Assembly: GCA_946410305.1 (NCBI GenBank)
Contig: CAMJZV010000001.1
Coordinates: 269,391-333,390, forward strand
Length of the DNA stretch: 64,000 nucleotides
Direction of reading: 5' to 3'
From: an uncultured Prevotellaceae bacterium
GTDB taxonomy: Bacteria > Bacteroidota > Bacteroidia > Bacteroidales > Bacteroidaceae
The position numbers were made by a program, and so were the translations under genes. A model generated the notes under the pieces. It searched no databases and was not told the origin of the DNA. It was given only the letters and a program-made list of their open reading frames with translations. Positions 61,195 through 64,000 of this stretch are shown here, one piece after another. Each line of letters starts with the position of its first letter. Positions within the stretch are counted from its first letter, which is position 1.

Positions 61195-61815
61195 TCAAAT
61201 GTCTTCATCGCTGTTTTCTATGTGAGTGGCATATAACGTTCGGAACATGCGAAGAGTGTCTTTATAGGGTTTCCGGACTTCATTAGCGGTAAAACCACAT
61301 TTTTCATAAAAACCCACAGCACTATAGTCACTCGTGGCAAGGGCTTCTACCGTCAAGAACTGACAGCCTGCAAAGGTCTGAGTACGGGCCCGTTCAGCAA
61401 TCATCTCAATCAGTAGGTTTCCGACACCAAGCCCACGCCATTTTTCTTGTACGGCCAAATAAGCTATATCCAGCGCAGGATATCTGGACTTTGCATAGAA
61501 CGTATCTTTATAATTCCAGTCCACATCAGGACTTCCAGTGAGAGATATCCCTGATTGCAACTCATCCTTATCATCATTATCAAGGTCAAGAGAATCAAAA
61601 CTCAAGGCGAATACCGCTATAATCTCATCCTGCAACTTTACTTCGTATGCTGTACAATAATGGTTCTCGACACTCGTGCGAAAGTCGCCACGAATAAAAA
61701 CATCCATTGACTCAACACCTGAACTGAATGTTTTGAGGCAATGGAAGTCTTCGAGTGGCTTAACGTGCAACTCCTGCAAAAACGAAGTCACTTCGCGTCC
61801 CATACTATTTTCCAT
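61195..61815 (-). CDS. GNAT acetyltransferase, possible TacT-like toxin
   Basis: The protein is 206 aa (202 if it starts at the in-frame ATG at 61803). The acetyl-CoA motif is EKWRGLGVGNLLIEMI, followed by FLTVEALATSDYSAVGFYEKCGF. The N-terminal layout (HCLKTFSSGVESMDVFI, YEVKLQDEIIAVFALS) resembles toxin GNATs that acetylate aminoacyl-tRNA. Overlap with a small upstream gene and its place in a row of toxin-antitoxin pairs support that reading. An ordinary metabolic or protein acetyltransferase remains possible. Confidence 0.72.
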   Translation of the reverse strand: MENSMGREVTSFLQELHVKPLEDFHCLKTFSSGVESMDVFIRGDFRTSVENHYCTAYEVKLQDEIIAVFALSFDSLDLDNDDKDELQSGISLTGSPDVDWNYKDTFYAKSRYPALDIAYLAVQEKWRGLGVGNLLIEMIAERARTQTFAGCQFLTVEALATSDYSAVGFYEKCGFTANEVRKPYKDTLRMFRTLYATHIENSDEDI

Positions 61816-61973
61816 TTCTTACGTGCAGCCCGTCCTCTACGAATGGCATTCCTTTCCTCCGCGTTCAGATTTCCGGTAGTTGCACGCCACAGAGCCTCCC
61901 GAATCTTCTTTGAAAATTCAGGCGTAATCGGTTCTCTTGGCGAATTAATTCCTAACATATCTATATCCTCCAA
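61788..61973 (-). CDS. 61-aa basic protein, possible antitoxin of the GNAT gene
   Basis: The small protein has an N-terminal proline-rich part (GINSPREPITPEFSKKIREA) and a strongly basic C-terminus (NAIRRGRAARKKWKIVW). It overlaps the GNAT gene by 28 bases and starts just after repeat copy C, like the other antitoxin genes. It has no recognised DNA-binding fold. Start may also be the Met at residue 6. Confidence 0.5.
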   Translation of the reverse strand: MEDIDMLGINSPREPITPEFSKKIREALWRATTGNLNAEERNAIRRGRAARKKWKIVWDAK

Positions 61974-61988
61974 TTATGTTAACGTTTA

Positions 61989-62144
61989 CTTCTACGCTGC
62001 AAAGATAATCATAATTTTCGAAATGGCAAGCAAAAGAAGCAAAAAAGTGGCGAAGCCCTTACGAGCCTCGCCACCCTTCTTAATTATAGATCTCGAATTA
62101 TAAAATTCTTGAATTCTCTAATTCTTGACTTACTTCACAACAAC
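61989..62144. repeat. intergenic repeat, copy C (terminator plus promoter)
   Basis: The full-length unit of about 156 bases, matching copy A over its whole length and copy B over 80 identical bases. On the - strand it begins with aaagttgttgtgaagtaa, coding K-V-V-V-K-stop if read in one frame, as at the end of a secreted-protein gene. Confidence 0.82.
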
Positions 62145-62160
62145 TTTGAGCATTCAGCTC

Positions 62161-62196
62161 GAGCTCGTTCCCGCTCGATAAAGCGAGAGCGAGCTC
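62161..62196 (-). terminator. large hairpin after the surface-protein gene
   Basis: gagctcgttcccgct and agcgagagcgagctc pair over 15 positions with two mismatches, 12 bases after the stop codon at 62208. No strong T-run follows on the - strand, so it may be a processing stem rather than a true terminator. Confidence 0.5.
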
Positions 62197-62207
62197 TTGC
62201 TTTATTC

Positions 62208-64000
62208 TCACTTAATCACGACCTTCTTGCCGTTGATGATGTACAGGCCCTTCTGAGCCTTCTCTACGCGCTGACCACTAATGGTGTAGATGGTAGCGTC
62301 CTTCAGAGCGTCAGCAGCAATGCTGTTGATGCCAGTAGCTTGCTTGAAGGTTACGGTTACTGTTACATCAGCAGCAGGCATCGTGAACTTGTGCGTGTAA
62401 GCCTGTCCTTTGTACTCACCAGCCTCAGCAGTAACCTCAACAGCTGTCTCGCCAGCCATTACAGAAATCTCTGCCTCATAGCCCTCAGCAGGAACGATGT
62501 TCAGATAGATCTCCTCACCAGCAGCCTTGTTGTATGTAGATTCATCATCCTTATTGACGCTGATGCATGTAGCCTGACCGTTCTCCTGAGAGAGAGCCAA
62601 GGTAATCTTAGACAACTTAGAAGCCTTAGCCTTGATAGTTACGTTCTTAGCAGGCATGATGATCCACATCTTCTTAGCTTCGTCATCAAGACCAATCTGT
62701 CCTTCAGCAAACTCGATAGCATCGCCATTGTCATCAACGAACTCAGGCTTATCAAGCTGATAGCCTTCAGCCAGCACGTAGGTAGCATAAACCTTCTCAC
62801 CCACAGCAGCAGAAGTAATCTCAGGTGTGATAGTCAGACCCTCGCAGTTCTCAACCTTCACGGCATAGCCAACGAAGTCAACCAACCAGCGTGGGTCACC
62901 AGTCTTCATTCTAGCCTGTGCGGTGCTAGCAGCAATGGTAAAGTCACCAGCAGCAGCCTTCTCAGCATCGAAGCCTGGATCAGTAGTCAGAGCAGTACCT
63001 GTCTGGTCGGAACCACTCTTTGAAGCATCCGTCCAGCCTGCAACTGCACCTTCTGCACTCCAATACGTATTGTTTGCGTAAGTCATGGTCGGAGTTGTTG
63101 AGTTCTGACCGAACTGCCAACCGTTAACCTCATTGCCAACATTTGAACCAAAGTTGTAAAGGACAGAGTTGGTCAGGGTCATTACGAGGTAATTCTTACC
63201 CTTGAAGACATTCGTATTGTTAACCTTCTTACCTACGCCAATCTGATACAGAGTGCTCTTGTCGATAGTCCAAGATGTCTTATAGTCAGCGTTAATATCA
63301 ACAGCCTTGCCATGAGCCTGGAATAAGAAACCAGTATGACCAGCCTTTGACCACAATGTAGAGTTAGTGATCTTCAGATCCTCGGGATAACCATTGGCAA
63401 GTGCAAAGATAGTATTGCTGCCAGAGAACTCGGCTACAACATTGTCTACCAAAACCTTCTTGAACAGAACCTTACCTGCTGCATTGTTGATGAACGACTT
63501 GGCAAGACCGGTAATCTCAACATCCTTAACGGTTACATTGTCAACAATTGTGTAGTCACTATCAGAATCATCAGCCTTCTTGGCCTTCGAACCGTTTACA
63601 CTTGCATAGTTAATGAAGGCGCCTGTCAATGTAGAAGCATCAATCTTAGCACCTGCAGCACCGTTGATGGCAACACTTGCAGTAGCATCGATAGACTTGC
63701 TAATAGTATAAGCGCCATTCTCAGCCAAAGTAACGGTAACCTTACCGCTGAAGCTGTTCAAAGCATTGATGATTGCATACTTCTCAGCAACGAATGCCTT
63801 GCCAATATCATTGCCTGCTGCAGTCAGTTTCTCTGCGTCAATTACGATATCCTTAGTCTCAGCAGTTTCAGGAGCAACGTAATCAACCAACCAGCGTGGG
63901 TCACCTGTCTTCATCAGAGCCTGTGCGGTGCTTGCGCCAATGGTGAAGTCACCAGCAGCAGCCTTCTCAGCATCGAAGCCTGGATCAGTAGTCAGAGCAG
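62208..64000 (-). CDS. DUF5123/DUF4957-like repetitive surface protein, 5' part beyond the window
   Basis: The frame is open to the right edge, and the ATG used by the track at 63914 is inside a repeat, so the gene is incomplete here. At least one full 335-aa unit is visible: beta-helix-like strands (LKITNSTLWSKAGHTGFLFQ, LTNSVLYNFGSNVG) ending in DPGFDAEKAAAGDFTI...KTGDPRWLVD, typical of DUF5123 proteins of pectin loci. Then come two small repeat domains ending IIMPAKNVTIKAKA and FTMPAADVTVTVTF. The C-terminus (ATIYTISGQRVEKAQKGLY...KKVVIK) is a Prevotella-type secretion tail. Probable surface glycan-binding or adhesive role; not proven. Confidence 0.72.
   Translation of the reverse strand, partial: ALTTDPGFDAEKAAAGDFTIGASTAQALMKTGDPRWLVDYVAPETAETKDIVIDAEKLTAAGNDIGKAFVAEKYAIINALNSFSGKVTVTLAENGAYTISKSIDATASVAINGAAGAKIDASTLTGAFINYASVNGSKAKKADDSDSDYTIVDNVTVKDVEITGLAKSFINNAAGKVLFKKVLVDNVVAEFSGSNTIFALANGYPEDLKITNSTLWSKAGHTGFLFQAHGKAVDINADYKTSWTIDKSTLYQIGVGKKVNNTNVFKGKNYLVMTLTNSVLYNFGSNVGNEVNGWQFGQNSTTPTMTYANNTYWSAEGAVAGWTDASKSGSDQTGTALTTDPGFDAEKAAAGDFTIAASTAQARMKTGDPRWLVDFVGYAVKVENCEGLTITPEITSAAVGEKVYATYVLAEGYQLDKPEFVDDNGDAIEFAEGQIGLDDEAKKMWIIMPAKNVTIKAKASKLSKITLALSQENGQATCISVNKDDESTYNKAAGEEIYLNIVPAEGYEAEISVMAGETAVEVTAEAGEYKGQAYTHKFTMPAADVTVTVTFKQATGINSIAADALKDATIYTISGQRVEKAQKGLYIINGKKVVIK

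Noticed and set aside
60348-62144. Integron-type cassette array (attC sites) in the toxin-antitoxin zone
   Set aside because: The repeats lack the RYYYAAC/GTTRRRY boxes and no integrase is present. Terminator-plus-promoter repeats explain them better.
62109-63023. 304-aa ORF on the + strand opposite the surface-protein gene
   Set aside because: It is antisense to the well-supported repetitive protein. Its leucine/serine-rich translation reflects the codon use of the other strand, and no family features are visible.

Overview
This window looks like a Prevotella-type member of the Bacteroidota. The evidence is TAnnTTTG promoter boxes (one with TTTG exactly 20 bases upstream), Sec signal peptides on long strings of polysaccharide-degrading enzymes, a Prevotella-style C-terminal secretion tail (...GLYIINGKKVVIK), and the short in-frame repeats common in this phylum. 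There is no gene-free stretch above 300 bases and I see no tRNA, rRNA, CRISPR array or insertion sequence.

Bases 1 to about 59,400 form one very large polysaccharide utilisation locus whose enzyme set matches rhamnogalacturonan II (RG-II), the most complex pectic glycan. By family resemblance it holds GH127 (aceric acid), two GH141 proteins, GH78 modules, GH138, GH137-GH2, three further GH2 enzymes, GH106, GH31, GH140, GH95, CE19 methylesterase, GH143-GH142, a GH78-GH33 fusion and a DUF6298 protein that may be GH139. Almost every RG-II sugar has a candidate enzyme. Layout: (1) + strand 3-19198: DUF6298 fragment, ECF sigma factor, 46-aa ORF, then a tightly packed operon of seven genes; (2) - strand 19205-21645: sodium symporter plus DHDPS-family aldolase, plausibly for the 3-deoxy sugars Kdo/Dha; (3) + strand 21751-36354: GH2, GH106, acetylesterase, DUF5703-GH78 fusion and a corrinoid protein; (4) - strand 36340-37994: corrinoid reactivase and a UroD-fold methyltransferase; (5) + strand 38088-43524: GH141-like, cytoplasmic GH31 and a sodium/sugar symporter; (6) - strand 43526-59374: six-gene operon (GH2, GH78-GH33, GH140, GH95, CE19, GH43-like/GH143/GH142) behind a clear promoter. 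No SusC/SusD pair and no hybrid two-component regulator lie in the window.

The most exciting part is 33538-37994. A cytoplasmic three-domain protein joins a UroD-fold domain, a homocysteine S-methyltransferase domain and a B12-binding domain. It is in effect a methionine synthase whose folate domain has been replaced by a UroD domain. It sits with a stand-alone MetH-type activation domain and a second, zinc-type UroD methyltransferase. RG-II contains 2-O-methyl-xylose and 2-O-methyl-fucose, so I infer a B12-dependent sugar O-demethylase that may feed methyl groups to homocysteine. The neighbouring GH31 and symporter could supply the methylated sugar in the cytoplasm.

Bases 59,600 to 62,150 are a boundary zone with three toxin-antitoxin-like pairs (PIN, ParE/RelE, GNAT) in the same orientation, separated by near-identical repeats that carry a terminator hairpin and a promoter. 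The right end (62208-64000) is the 3' part of a repetitive DUF5123/DUF4957-like surface protein that runs off the window.
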